Assembly: GCF_013141865.1 (NCBI RefSeq)
Contig: NZ_RCST01000001.1
Location: forward strand, 2,976,001 to 3,040,000
DNA length: 64,000 nt
DNA from: Methylomonas sp. ZR1
GTDB taxonomy: Bacteria; Pseudomonadota; Gammaproteobacteria; Methylococcales; Methylomonadaceae
Direction: 5' to 3'
Below, piece after piece: positions 49,612 to 59,336 of the stretch. Each line of letters starts with the position of its first letter. The stretch's first letter is position 1. Below the pieces are notes generated by a model, which did not search any database, had not been told where the DNA came from, and saw nothing but the letters and a program-made list of their open reading frames with translations. Made by a program: the position numbers and the translations under genes.

Positions 49612-52146
49612 ATGCCCAGCAAAGTCATCCCCAAACAAGTAAAAGCGTTTTGGCATCACCAGATTTCGGAACTATTCCAGCAGTTGCAAGCCGATGAACA
49701 CGGTCTGACCCAGCAGCAAGCCGCATCGCGTCTGAAACACTACGGCGATAACCGTTTACAAAACCACAAGCCGCCCAGCACCGTCAGCTTGTTTTTCGGG
49801 CAATTCAAAAGTTCGATTATTCTGATCCTGCTGTTTGCCACCGGCCTGTCCTTTTACCTGCACGACAAACTGGATGCGCTCATCATCCTGAGCATTATTC
49901 TGATGAGCGCGCTGTTGGGCTTTTGGCAGGAAAAAGGCGCCGCCGACGCAGTCGGCAAACTGCTGGCAATGGTGCAAATCAAGGTTTCCGTATTACGCGA
50001 CGGCACCTTCCAAGAATTGCCCGCCGAACAAATCGTCCCCGGCGACATCGTGCAACTGCGGGCTGGCGACGTGATTCCGGCCGACTGTCGGTTGCTAAGC
50101 TCCGACAACCTGTTCGTCGACGAAGCCATTCTCACCGGGGAAAGCTACCCCGCGGAAAAATATGTCACCGAATTACCGATCAACACCGGCCTCAGCCAAC
50201 GCCAAAATTGTCTGTGGATGGGCTCGCACGTACAAAGCGGCAGCGCCACGGCCCTGGCCGTCGCGACCGGTTCCGGCAGTGAATTCGGCAAACTCTCCGA
50301 ACGCATCAAACTGAAAGCGCCGGAAACCGAATTCGAACACGGCGTGCGCCGCTTCGGTTATCTACTGATGGAAGTCACGTTGATCCTGGTCATCATGATC
50401 TTTGCGGTCAACGTCTATCTGGACAAACCGATCATGGACTCGTTTCTGTTCGCGCTGGCCCTGGCGGTCGGCTTAACGCCGCAGCTGTTACCGGCAGTAA
50501 TCAGCATCAATCTCGCGCACGGCGCCAAACGCATGGCCGAACAAAAAGTCATCGTCAAACAACTGGCCGCTATCGAAAACTTCGGCAGTATGAACGTGTT
50601 GTGTTCCGACAAGACCGGCACGCTGACCGAGGGTACGGTGCAACTTAAAGACACGCTGGATATTAACGGCCAGACCAGCGACAAGGTGGCCAGTTACGCT
50701 TACCTTAATTCCGTATTCGAAACCGGCTTCAACAACCCCATCGATCAGGCCATCCGCCAATTCAAAACCTTTGCTATCGCCGAGAACGGCAAGCTCGACG
50801 AAATCCCTTACGACTTCCATCGCAAGCGACTCAGCATGCTGGTGCAAGATCAAGGCGAAACCTTGATGATCTGCAAAGGTGCGTTGAACAATATCCTGGA
50901 AATTTGCGACAGGGTGGAAAACCCCAACGGCGAGCTGCAGGCAATCGACGGCGTTTACGATGCCATTCAGCAACGCTACCGGGAATATAGCAGCCAGGGC
51001 TTCAGAACCCTGGGCATCGCTTACAAACCCATGCCCGGTAAGACAAAATTTGCCAAGGACGACGAAACCGGCTTGCGCTTCCTGGGTTATTTAACCTTCT
51101 TCGACCCGCCGAAAGCCGACTGCGTGGAAACCATCGCCTTGTTGCGCGAACAGGGCGTGACCTTGAAAATCATCACCGGCGATAACCGTTTGGTGGCGGA
51201 AACAGTGGCAGTTCAGTTGGGCTTAAACTCCCCGGCCATTCTGACCGGGACCGATCTGGCCGGAATGAGTGAAACAGCCCTGATTCATCGGGTTACGCAG
51301 GTCAATTTGTTCGCCGAAATCGAACCCAATCAGAAAGAGCGCATCATCGTCGCTTTAAAGAAAGCCGGCTTCGTGGTCGGTTACATGGGCGACGGCATTA
51401 ACGATGTTTCGGCGCTACATGCGGCGGATGTGGGTATTTCCGTAGACAGCGCCGCCGACGTCGCCAAGCAAACCGCGCAAATCGTGTTGCTGGAAAAAAA
51501 TCTGCGGGTATTGCTGGCGGGGATACGCGAAGGCCGCACGACCTTTGCCAACACCCTTAAGTATGTGTTCATGGCCACCAGCGCCAACTTCGGCAATATG
51601 TTCAGCATGGCCGGCGCTTCGCTGTTTTTGCCCTTTCTGCCGCTACTCCCCAAGCAAATCTTGCTAACCAATCTGCTGACCGATTTTCCGGAAATGACCA
51701 TCGCTTCCGACAACGTCGATCCGGAAATGCTCGGCAAACCGCACCGCTGGGATATAGGCTTTATCCGTAAATTCATGATTACCTTCGGCATTATCAGCTC
51801 GGTGTTCGATTACCTGACCTTCGGCGTGCTGTTATGGCTGCAAGTGCCGGTGGAGCAATTTCGCACCGGCTGGTTTTGCGAATCGGTGATTTCCGCTGCG
51901 CTGATCGTGTTCGTGGTGCGCAGCCAAAACAGCTTATTCAGCAATCGCCCGGGCAAGTATTTGATGATCACCACCGCCACCATCGTCGCACTGACATCGG
52001 CATTGCCTTATACGCCTTTGGCGCCGTTCATAGGCTTTCAACCGCTGCCGGCGGCGATTATCGGCTGGCTGAGTTTGATCGTATTGCTTTACATCCTGAC
52101 TGCAGAATTGGCGAAACGGATTTTCTATCGCCACGTAAACCTATAG
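49612..52146 (+). CDS. mgtA: Magnesium-transporting P-type ATPase (MgtA-like)
   Basis: An 844-residue P3B-type ATPase. The phosphorylation motif is CSDKTGTLTEG near residue 332, the actuator loop is LTGESYPAEK, the hinge is MGDGINDVSALHAADVGISV, and VGLTPQLLPAVISINLAHGA lies in transmembrane helix 4 of the MgtA type. Ten membrane segments are predicted. It imports Mg2+ down its gradient. The N-terminus (about 55 residues before the first conserved GDNRL) is shorter than in E. coli MgtA. No Mg2+-sensing leader of the mgtL type is obvious in the 50-bp upstream gap. Confidence 0.92.
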   Translation: MPSKVIPKQVKAFWHHQISELFQQLQADEHGLTQQQAASRLKHYGDNRLQNHKPPSTVSLFFGQFKSSIILILLFATGLSFYLHDKLDALIILSIILMSALLGFWQEKGAADAVGKLLAMVQIKVSVLRDGTFQELPAEQIVPGDIVQLRAGDVIPADCRLLSSDNLFVDEAILTGESYPAEKYVTELPINTGLSQRQNCLWMGSHVQSGSATALAVATGSGSEFGKLSERIKLKAPETEFEHGVRRFGYLLMEVTLILVIMIFAVNVYLDKPIMDSFLFALALAVGLTPQLLPAVISINLAHGAKRMAEQKVIVKQLAAIENFGSMNVLCSDKTGTLTEGTVQLKDTLDINGQTSDKVASYAYLNSVFETGFNNPIDQAIRQFKTFAIAENGKLDEIPYDFHRKRLSMLVQDQGETLMICKGALNNILEICDRVENPNGELQAIDGVYDAIQQRYREYSSQGFRTLGIAYKPMPGKTKFAKDDETGLRFLGYLTFFDPPKADCVETIALLREQGVTLKIITGDNRLVAETVAVQLGLNSPAILTGTDLAGMSETALIHRVTQVNLFAEIEPNQKERIIVALKKAGFVVGYMGDGINDVSALHAADVGISVDSAADVAKQTAQIVLLEKNLRVLLAGIREGRTTFANTLKYVFMATSANFGNMFSMAGASLFLPFLPLLPKQILLTNLLTDFPEMTIASDNVDPEMLGKPHRWDIGFIRKFMITFGIISSVFDYLTFGVLLWLQVPVEQFRTGWFCESVISAALIVFVVRSQNSLFSNRPGKYLMITTATIVALTSALPYTPLAPFIGFQPLPAAIIGWLSLIVLLYILTAELAKRIFYRHVNL

Positions 52147-52172
52147 CCGCCATAGTCCTTAAAAAATATTCA

Positions 52173-52478
52173 ATGAAACACGCTCTCAATAACGACCTTT
52201 CCCACCACATTTTGCCCAATTCGGCCACGATGGTAGGTGTTTGCATTATGGTCATCAGCATCGTCAAAAGTCAGCCTTCAGGCATGGTCGGTTACGTGAT
52301 CGACAAGGCGTTGGCAATAGACAGTTTGCTATTCACCATCAGTGCGTTGCTATCGTTCTTATCGATTCGGCTGGAGCGCTCAACCATAGGTTTGGAACGC
52401 TGGGCGGAAGTGCTTTTTATCATTGGGCTGGTGTCGATGACTGTCATTGCCCTCATTTTTTCTTTCGAAATTGTATGA
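52173..52478 (+). CDS. Small membrane protein next to mgtA
   Basis: A 101-residue protein with three predicted membrane segments: ATMVGVCIMVISIVKSQ, SLLFTISALLSFLSIRLE and WAEVLFIIGLVSMTVIALIF. The start at 52173 is chosen by gene spacing (26 bp after mgtA); the open frame extends further upstream but overlaps mgtA out of frame. It is likely cotranscribed with mgtA. The family resembles small helical proteins often found beside P-type ATPases, but no name can be given. Function unknown. Confidence 0.7.
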   Translation: MKHALNNDLSHHILPNSATMVGVCIMVISIVKSQPSGMVGYVIDKALAIDSLLFTISALLSFLSIRLERSTIGLERWAEVLFIIGLVSMTVIALIFSFEIV

Positions 52479-52616
52479 TTGATTTTCGCTTTCCCTGCGA
52501 ATGCGGCAGACTCGCTTCGAAGCGAAATTTAACTTAACCCTAATGTGGAATTAACATTCAATTCATCGCCAAATAGTAATTTAGACCGCTCTAATTAATC
52601 TAAAGGCATTTGGAAT

Positions 52617-53318
52617 ATGAAAACGATAAAAAGCTTGTCAATACAGCTATTGGCAATTCTCTCGGTCTTATCTGCAATCCCTAGGGTTCAGGCTGCAACG
52701 ACTATTCAAATCGGCCCAAGCGGAAAAACCTTTGCCTCGTCTATGGTTCAGTGTGCGGTAAATCCAGCCACCGGCCTGCAAGCGGCAACCGTTCAAACCG
52801 GCCTCTTCAACCCAAGGTCAAAAGATAAGGCCACGATTACCCTCAATGGCGGAATTGTGACCAAAGTTACCGCGTCGCAACCCGATGTCGCTGTCTGGCT
52901 TGTTGATGGTAATAACTCTGTTGTGGTCACCCTGTCTAGTAGAACAGCTGATACCTACGCCTTCACCGTACAACCGGGCTTCTGCGATCTACCCGATACG
53001 TCAGCTAACACTTTCAGCGCTGACGGCGTTCTCGAATACGCTGCCAGTAGAAAATCTTATACCACCGTCACCCCAGGCTGTGCCTTAAACCCGGCTAGCG
53101 GTAATTCCCAGTACTTCGTCAACCTGTTCGATAATGGCAGCTACCTATTAAACGTATCTGTCAATGGCACGCCGTTAACCCAATTGAACGGAACCACCCG
53201 AAAATCAGTACCCGTGTTTTTGGGGGCGGGTTTGAACGTAATCTCGGCAGCCAATGGCACGGTTTCCACCGACTACTACATTAGAGACGGCGGCAACGGC
53301 ACTTGCACCTTACCGTAA
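52617..53318 (+). CDS. Secreted hypothetical protein
   Basis: A 233-residue protein with a clear signal peptide (MKTIKSLSIQLLAILSVLSA, cut near VQA-AT). The mature part is beta-rich and low in charge, with six cysteines (VQCAVNPATG, FCDLP, CALNPASGNS and a final GTCTLP) that can form three disulfides. Two internal segments look alike: VQCAVNPATGLQAATVQTGL, and CALNPASGNSQYFVNLFDNG. This suggests a duplicated domain. No ribosome-binding-site consensus is strong. Preceded by 130 bp with no feature. I do not recognise the family. Confidence 0.75.
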   Translation: MKTIKSLSIQLLAILSVLSAIPRVQAATTIQIGPSGKTFASSMVQCAVNPATGLQAATVQTGLFNPRSKDKATITLNGGIVTKVTASQPDVAVWLVDGNNSVVVTLSSRTADTYAFTVQPGFCDLPDTSANTFSADGVLEYAASRKSYTTVTPGCALNPASGNSQYFVNLFDNGSYLLNVSVNGTPLTQLNGTTRKSVPVFLGAGLNVISAANGTVSTDYYIRDGGNGTCTLP

Positions 53319-53374
53319 ATCAGAATAAGCGCCATGCCCTTTAAATGTCCCGGCAGTAACAGCATGGCGTCACT

Positions 53375-53489
53375 ATTAACCCGGTCCTATTTATCACCGA
53401 TATTCCGTTCGGGCTGAGCTGGTCGAAGCCTGATTTGGCGCACCCTTCGATAAACTCAGGATAAAAGGTATTTAAGGGCCGGGTTAATG
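53375..53489. repeat. MITE-like dispersed repeat, copy 2
   Basis: A 115-bp element with imperfect terminal repeats ATTAACCCGGTCC and GGGCCGGGTTAAT. Read in reverse it gives the same segment order as the copy at 36928-37053, including AACGGAATATC and GGCTTCGACCAGCTCAGCCC. Downstream (53490-53680) a frame reading LPEALLHQTAYDKKKKWLAL may be a remnant of an older gene cut by the repeat. Confidence 0.8.
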
Positions 53490-53684
53490 ACAACTTAGCA
53501 GACGCCACGGCTATTGCCGATGACATCATTAACTTGGTTAGTCATTTGCCGGAAGCATTGCTCCACCAGACTGCGTACGATAAAAAGAAAAAATGGTTGG
53601 CATTGGCCTTGAAGGGATTTCTTAAATTATGCCGGCAAAACTCAAGGTTGACGCGAAACAATAGACAAGGACCTGCTGCTGGCT

Positions 53685-53718
53685 TTACGATACTGAGTAA
53701 ATTTACTCAGTATCGTAA
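53685..53718. promoter_or_regulatory. 34-bp perfect palindrome abutting the start codon of the DUF4143 ATPase
   Basis: TTACGATACTGAGTAAA (53685-53701) is followed immediately by its exact reverse complement (53702-53718), with no spacer. One base later comes the ATG at 53720. No separate Shine-Dalgarno sequence exists between the palindrome and the ATG. It could be a dimeric operator or, in RNA, a hairpin that hides the start codon. Confidence 0.85.
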
Positions 53719-53719
53719 C

Positions 53720-54967
53720 ATGAAATACACCCGCCCCCAGGAAGCGCTACTCAAAAACCGTCTCGGCGATCCAGTTCACTTTATCAACTTACTCGCCGGC
53801 CCAAGGCAGGTCGGCAAAACCACCATCATCCGCGACATTGTTTCAGCCAAACCGACGCAAGGCTACTACGTCTCAGTGGACGATGAATTTGCTGCCGGCT
53901 TTGATTCGTCCGCGACTATCTCCCCGCCGCAAAAGAAAGATAGGGGTTGGCTGGCCTTCCATTGGCAAGAAGCGAGAAACCGCACTGCCGCCTGGCTGAA
54001 AACCGCGCAAAGCGACGACATCTTTGTGTTTGCGATAGACGAAATCCAAAAAATCGAGGATTGGTCAGACATCGTCAAGGGCTTATGGGACGCGGACCGC
54101 GCCAACGGCGTGCCGATGCATGTCGTGCTGCTAGGCTCGGCGCCATTGTTGATGCAAAAAGGCTTGTCGGAGAGTCTGGCCGGACGTTATGAAACCCTGC
54201 CCGTCAGTCATTGGGGCTTTGCCGAAATGCAACAGGCCTTTGATTTCTCACTCGAACAATACATTTATTTCGGCGGTTATCCCGGCAGCGCCTGGCTGAT
54301 AAAAGACGAAACGCGCTGGCGCCGCTACGTACGCGATAGCTTGATTCAGCCCAATATCGAAAAAGACATCCTGCAAATGGTGCGCATCAAAAATCCGATG
54401 CTGCTGAAACAGTTGTTCGAACTAGGTTGCCATTATTCCGGCCAGGAATTGTCGTTAACCAAAATTATAGCAAGCATCATCGAAGCCAAACACACCGAAA
54501 CCTTGGCCGATTACCTGCATCTACTGACCGAAACCAAACTATTAGCTGGCCTGCATAAATACGCCGGCCAGGAAGTCCGCAAGCGCAATTCCGTGCCTAA
54601 ACTGCATGTGTTCAACACAGCGCTGATGTCGGCGCTACAGGATTACAGCTTCGCCGAGGCACAGGCCGATCGCAGTTATTGGGGACGTTTGGTGGAAAGC
54701 AGCATCGGCGCGCATCTGCTCAATACCGCCGACGAAGACACCAAACTTTACTATTGGCGCGAAGGCAACCAGGAAGTCGATTTCGTGCTGGCTAAAGGCA
54801 AGAAACTGGCGGCGATAGAAGTCAAAAGCGCGCCCAAGCCGGTGGTATCGGCAGGGTTAAACGTGTTTGCCGAAAAATATCCCCACGCTACAAAAATTCT
54901 GGTCGGCGCGGGCGGCGTACCTTTGGCGGAATTTCTGTCTCAACCTGCCGACGATTGGCTGGATTAA
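53720..54967 (+). CDS. AAA_14/DUF4143 ATPase
   Basis: A 415-residue protein of the widespread AAA_14-DUF4143 family. The P-loop is LLAGPRQVGKTTIIRDI near residue 26 and the Walker B region is FVFAIDEIQKIEDW near residue 99. The C-terminal DUF4143 part contains YYWREGNQEVDFVLAKGKKL and AAIEVKSAPKP, a D...E-x-K arrangement of the PD-(D/E)XK nuclease fold. Cellular role of the family is not settled; members are common on mobile DNA. The start at 53720 begins the conserved KYTRPQEALLKNRL; a longer in-frame ORF from 53534 runs through the palindrome and is rejected. The STAND gene follows 3 bp later, so the two are one operon. Confidence 0.88.
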   Translation: MKYTRPQEALLKNRLGDPVHFINLLAGPRQVGKTTIIRDIVSAKPTQGYYVSVDDEFAAGFDSSATISPPQKKDRGWLAFHWQEARNRTAAWLKTAQSDDIFVFAIDEIQKIEDWSDIVKGLWDADRANGVPMHVVLLGSAPLLMQKGLSESLAGRYETLPVSHWGFAEMQQAFDFSLEQYIYFGGYPGSAWLIKDETRWRRYVRDSLIQPNIEKDILQMVRIKNPMLLKQLFELGCHYSGQELSLTKIIASIIEAKHTETLADYLHLLTETKLLAGLHKYAGQEVRKRNSVPKLHVFNTALMSALQDYSFAEAQADRSYWGRLVESSIGAHLLNTADEDTKLYYWREGNQEVDFVLAKGKKLAAIEVKSAPKPVVSAGLNVFAEKYPHATKILVGAGGVPLAEFLSQPADDWLD

Positions 54968-54970
54968 TTC

Positions 54971-57900
54971 ATGCTGTATCGCGTTCCCCGTACCGTTACC
55001 GAAAAAACCACTGAAGACACTCCTGCCGAAAGCCTTCCTATCGCCGACTACAGAGACCGGCCGGCCTATGTATTGCTTGGCGAACCGGGCGCAGGGAAAT
55101 CCACGTTGTTCGAAGTCGAAGCCAAGCTTACCGGCGGTCATTACATTTCCGCCAGAGACTTTATCTATTTAGATAATGAGGAATGGCAGGAGAAAACCCT
55201 GTTCATTGATGGCCTAGACGAGGCCCGAGCCGGCAAGGACGACGCGCGAACGCCACTGGACGCCATTCGCGGCAGACTCAATAAATTGGGTTGTAAACGG
55301 TTCCGCATTTCCTGCCGCGAAGCCGATTGGCTGGGTGCGCTGGATAGCAGAGATTTATCTAAAATCAGCCCTGTTAGCGTGCTGTATTTAGACCCATTAA
55401 ACAGTGGCGACGTGACGGCGATACTTGCTAACGACAAGCGTGTCGGCGATGCCGATAGTTTCATCGAAAAAGCGGAACACTCCGGCCTGTCCGGTTTGCT
55501 GGACAACCCACAAACCCTGGACATGCTGATTGATGCCGTCAAGGGCGGGCGGGAATGGCCATCCACCAAGCAACAGCTATACCGGCTGACATCGGAACAA
55601 TTGGCGGCGGAATTTAACGACGAACATAGGGTTGCCGAAAAATCCACGGTTAATATTCCAGCGTTGCTCGACGCGGTAGGCTTGCTATGTGCGATTCAAT
55701 TGCTCGCCAACCTGTCGGGTTTCAGCGAAGGTTACGCCCAACCGGGCCGCATCAGTCTTGCTTCTCTCGACCTTCCTGTGGCGAGCCGCGCCGCCTTAAA
55801 GTCCCGCTTGTTCAGAAAGGTGGGCGACGAATATAGCTATGTACATCGTAGCGTCGCGGAATATCTCGCGGCGTACTTCATTGCCGGCAAGATCAAGGAT
55901 GGCTTATTGGTCAATCGAGTATTGGCGCTAACGATCGGCGTAGACGGCGGCATCGTTGCCGCGCTGCGCGGTTTGATGGCCTGGTTGGCCGTATTGTCGG
56001 AACCGGCGCGTGATCCTTTGATTGAAATCGATCCTTTAGGTGTGGTGGTGTATGGGGATGTGCAGTTGTTTTCTACGCAAACGAAATCCAGATTATTACG
56101 CGCATTGATTCGGGAAGCACAAACCACAGGCTTTCCCAACCGCGATGGGCACACCACGGCGTTTTCGGCCTTGTGCCAAAAAGATATGGCGAGCGAATTA
56201 ATACAAGTGCTCGGCAATCCGGGGCGTAGCGATGGCGAACAGTATTTGCTGTATTGCTTGTTACAAGGGCTATGCTGCACGGAAAATAAGCTAAATATAA
56301 GTCTTCAATTACTGGCGGTTATAAGAGACAAAACGTATTGGGAGGCCATTAGAAGTTATGCCTTGCGCGCTTTTTGTCAACTATATCCAGGCGATTATGA
56401 AAGTTTATTGGTCTTAGCGGAAGATATTCACAATAAAGTCATTGAAGACGCGCGCAATGATTTATTAGAGGTTTTATTAAGAAAACTGTACTTATCAAAA
56501 ATCAAACCTGCGGATATTATTCGATTTATAGGTAAGCAGGGTGACGGCAGTAGAATCTCTTGCATTCATTTTTGGAAAAATGAATTTTTGCGTGGAATAG
56601 GTAGTAACGACCTACCGAATGTCTTGGATGAATTTGTTCATATTGGAACCGATAAAATACATGCCGCATTAGATAACTTATTCGATGTCGCTGGCGATTT
56701 AATGGTGAGCGGATTAACTTTGCATGGTCCGTCTATTTCTAATGAAAGGCTTTATTGCTGGTTATCGATCGGTATTGACGAATACGATGAATGCAAGTTA
56801 TCGCAAGAATACAAGGCAAAAATCTCGGCATGGCTGGAAGCAAACCCTGAAATTTTTATTAATTTGCTCTCGGAAGGCTTGAAACGAATAGAAAGCAAGG
56901 AAAATATAGAATATGCGATTGCTTTGATATTTGTGCACTTCCGAAATGCTACCCCGCCGAAAAACTTGGGTGCCTGGTGGTTAAGCATGGCACTGACCGA
57001 AATCGATTCAGATAAAAAAGTCTCTTATTTCAAACAGGCATTCTTGACGCTCTATAACCAAGACAGCGCTTTGACTCTTGAAGAAATTAGTGAATGGGTC
57101 TTTCAGCACCCTGAGTTTAGCAAGGTGTTTAATGAGCTAAAGTTTTGCCCCATTCCGGAAACGTGGAAAAAAAGGATCGAATCAAAAGCCAAGTGGCGGA
57201 AACAACGCGAACAGGAATTGGCTGAAAAATTAAATTTTTTTTATAAAAATTTGGATGGCATTGCTACTGGCAAGATTCAACCTTCTGTTTATGATCAAAT
57301 TTCACAATATTTTGATCATCGAGTTAGTGTAAGCGGAAAATCCAATGAGCAGCGATTGGCGGAGTATCTAAATCATGATGAAATTTTGATTTCGGCAGCG
57401 AAAAGTGGATTGCGAAAGATATTGGATAGAACTGATCTTCCTGGAGCGGAAGAAATATTGGCGGCTGATGTAAAAAATGAATATCACTATATCAGGCGGC
57501 CGCTCCTAATATGCATTGAAAGTTTGTATTTGGAGAATAATAGTTTCTTAGAAGATTTAAACGATGATTTAATTAATAGTGCGCTTGCATTTTGTTTTAC
57601 TCAAGGGACATTCGAAGACGAATGGTTTAAATCATTATGCTATTCTCGGCCTGATTTTGTTGCTAAAGCCTATTCCGGTTATATCACAATCTTACTAAAT
57701 GCCAAGGCTAAATTTATTCATGGCATTTCCTATTTTACCTCTGACGCTCGCGGATTACAGATAGCCCGTCGTATTGTATTGCCGTTACTCGAAAAATATC
57801 CGGTTCGCGGCTACAAAGATCACATCGACCATCTTAAGTATTTACTGAAAGCGGCTATAGCGGGAGGTGACAAAAATTCGTTATTCTCGCTAATTGAAAA

Positions 57901-58999
57901 AAAATTAGCATGCAAAGGCATGGATTTAGCACAGCGTATTTATTGGCTTGCCACGGGGTTGGTCATTGATCCAAGCATTTACGAAACGAAGATCAAACTG
58001 GAAGTGACCGAGAAGGCTATCCGTATCAATCATTTGTCTTCGTTCTTATTGCCGATGCATGGTAACGAACCCTACTTCAGCCTTGAAAGGGTTACTACGA
58101 TAGGTATGCTGATAGCGTTGCTAGCACCCCGCTGTCAGCCGAATTGGCCTAGGGGTGGTGGATTTGTTACGCGAGCGATGGAAGAGCGAGATTATGTTCG
58201 ATATTTGATAAATAACTTGGCGGCGAATCCCGCAGAGGAAGCCGCAAAGGTTCTGGCCGAATTACTCGAACAGCCAAAATTGATTGCCTGGCACTCACTA
58301 ATCCGCGACGCCCAACAAACCCAACAAATCAGCCGCAGGGAAGCGTTGTATAAGCATCCCGACGCTTCCCAAGTTATCGAAACGCTAAACAACCGAAAAC
58401 CGGCCAATGTCGCCGATCTTTCGGTGCTGGCGATGGATTGTTTGCGGCAATTGGCGGAGGGAATGCACACCAGCGAGACTAACCGCTACCAACATTTCTG
58501 GAATTTAAAAGGCAAAGAAACTGTAGCCCCTACAGAACCTTACTCCGAGGAAGATCCAAGATACGAAGAGGTTGGACGTAATTATTTGGTTGATCTTCTC
58601 AAGCCGATGCTGGCGAATTACGAAGTCGCCGTCGAACCGGAAGCATTGCAAGCCAATGAGAAGTGCGCCGATATGAAATTGTCCTTCATTCATGAGGGAC
58701 GATCTTATTACCTGCCCATCGAAATCAAACGCGATTATCACCGCGAATTATGGAAAGCCATCCACCTACAATTGATACCGCTTTACACCATCTCGCCGGA
58801 AACCGAAGGCCGCGGCTTGTATTTGGTTTTTTGGTTTAACTTTAAAAGGTTGCCGACTCATCCAGACGGCCTGCCGCCGCCTAAATCCGCCGCCAAACTG
58901 GAAGAAATGCTGAAGGCCACATTGACACCGGCGGAACGAAAACTAATCGACGTCTTCGTGCTTGACGTTTCTGCAACAACGCCATCAAAACTAAATTAA
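54971..58999 (+). CDS. STAND/NACHT-like NTPase with C-terminal PD-(D/E)XK-like domain (putative defence protein)
   Basis: A 1342-residue protein. The N-terminal P-loop is VLLGEPGAGKST (residues 34-45), and the Walker B is TLFIDGLDEARAG (76-88) with a D-G-L-D-E-A pattern typical of NACHT/STAND ATPases; FRISCREADW is a sensor-like motif. A long helical, repeat-like region (about 350-1150) would act as the sensor. Near residues 1236-1254, CADMKLSF and YYLPIEIKRDYH give a D...E-x-K nuclease pattern. This order (ATPase, long sensor, nuclease) recalls Avs-type antiphage proteins, though those carry the nuclease at the N-terminus. The sequence between 56.3 and 58.0 kb is noticeably A+T-rich. Function is inferred. 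Confidence 0.78.
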   Translation: MLYRVPRTVTEKTTEDTPAESLPIADYRDRPAYVLLGEPGAGKSTLFEVEAKLTGGHYISARDFIYLDNEEWQEKTLFIDGLDEARAGKDDARTPLDAIRGRLNKLGCKRFRISCREADWLGALDSRDLSKISPVSVLYLDPLNSGDVTAILANDKRVGDADSFIEKAEHSGLSGLLDNPQTLDMLIDAVKGGREWPSTKQQLYRLTSEQLAAEFNDEHRVAEKSTVNIPALLDAVGLLCAIQLLANLSGFSEGYAQPGRISLASLDLPVASRAALKSRLFRKVGDEYSYVHRSVAEYLAAYFIAGKIKDGLLVNRVLALTIGVDGGIVAALRGLMAWLAVLSEPARDPLIEIDPLGVVVYGDVQLFSTQTKSRLLRALIREAQTTGFPNRDGHTTAFSALCQKDMASELIQVLGNPGRSDGEQYLLYCLLQGLCCTENKLNISLQLLAVIRDKTYWEAIRSYALRAFCQLYPGDYESLLVLAEDIHNKVIEDARNDLLEVLLRKLYLSKIKPADIIRFIGKQGDGSRISCIHFWKNEFLRGIGSNDLPNVLDEFVHIGTDKIHAALDNLFDVAGDLMVSGLTLHGPSISNERLYCWLSIGIDEYDECKLSQEYKAKISAWLEANPEIFINLLSEGLKRIESKENIEYAIALIFVHFRNATPPKNLGAWWLSMALTEIDSDKKVSYFKQAFLTLYNQDSALTLEEISEWVFQHPEFSKVFNELKFCPIPETWKKRIESKAKWRKQREQELAEKLNFFYKNLDGIATGKIQPSVYDQISQYFDHRVSVSGKSNEQRLAEYLNHDEILISAAKSGLRKILDRTDLPGAEEILAADVKNEYHYIRRPLLICIESLYLENNSFLEDLNDDLINSALAFCFTQGTFEDEWFKSLCYSRPDFVAKAYSGYITILLNAKAKFIHGISYFTSDARGLQIARRIVLPLLEKYPVRGYKDHIDHLKYLLKAAIAGGDKNSLFSLIEKKLACKGMDLAQRIYWLATGLVIDPSIYETKIKLEVTEKAIRINHLSSFLLPMHGNEPYFSLERVTTIGMLIALLAPRCQPNWPRGGGFVTRAMEERDYVRYLINNLAANPAEEAAKVLAELLEQPKLIAWHSLIRDAQQTQQISRREALYKHPDASQVIETLNNRKPANVADLSVLAMDCLRQLAEGMHTSETNRYQHFWNLKGKETVAPTEPYSEEDPRYEEVGRNYLVDLLKPMLANYEVAVEPEALQANEKCADMKLSFIHEGRSYYLPIEIKRDYHRELWKAIHLQLIPLYTISPETEGRGLYLVFWFNFKRLPTHPDGLPPPKSAAKLEEMLKATLTPAERKLIDVFVLDVSATTPSKLN

Positions 59000-59336
59000 G
59001 ACGGCCTGCAACTGGTTTTAAATCAACGCTTGATTTTAGCTAAATCCGAGGCCGTGGGGACATGTCCGAGTATGCGTAAACATCACAAACTTCGGGCAGG
59101 GTATTTAGGTGTTTTGGCTAGCGTTGGCGTAACAAGCAAACGGGGCAATTGTGTCACAGCTATTAAAATTCCGGACACCCGCGTAGCACAAAATTGCAGT
59201 CACCGCCTATATGCTGACCTCAAACAAGAAATGACCGATCCCAACACTTCTAACCTTCAATGACTGTCACTGAATACGGGCGTCATTAAGCCGAAACCGG
59301 TGGCCGATTTCCCGAGGGAAATACTCACAAGGCCAA
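59000..59336. other. Intergenic stretch after the STAND gene
   Basis: A 337-bp gap between convergent genes. A 77-codon frame at 59030-59263 has no ribosome-binding site or recognisable family and is not called. No clear terminator hairpin was found. Confidence 0.4.

Noticed and set aside
59030..59263. A 77-codon plus-strand frame after the STAND gene
   Set aside because: No start signal, no recognisable pattern and an atypical composition.
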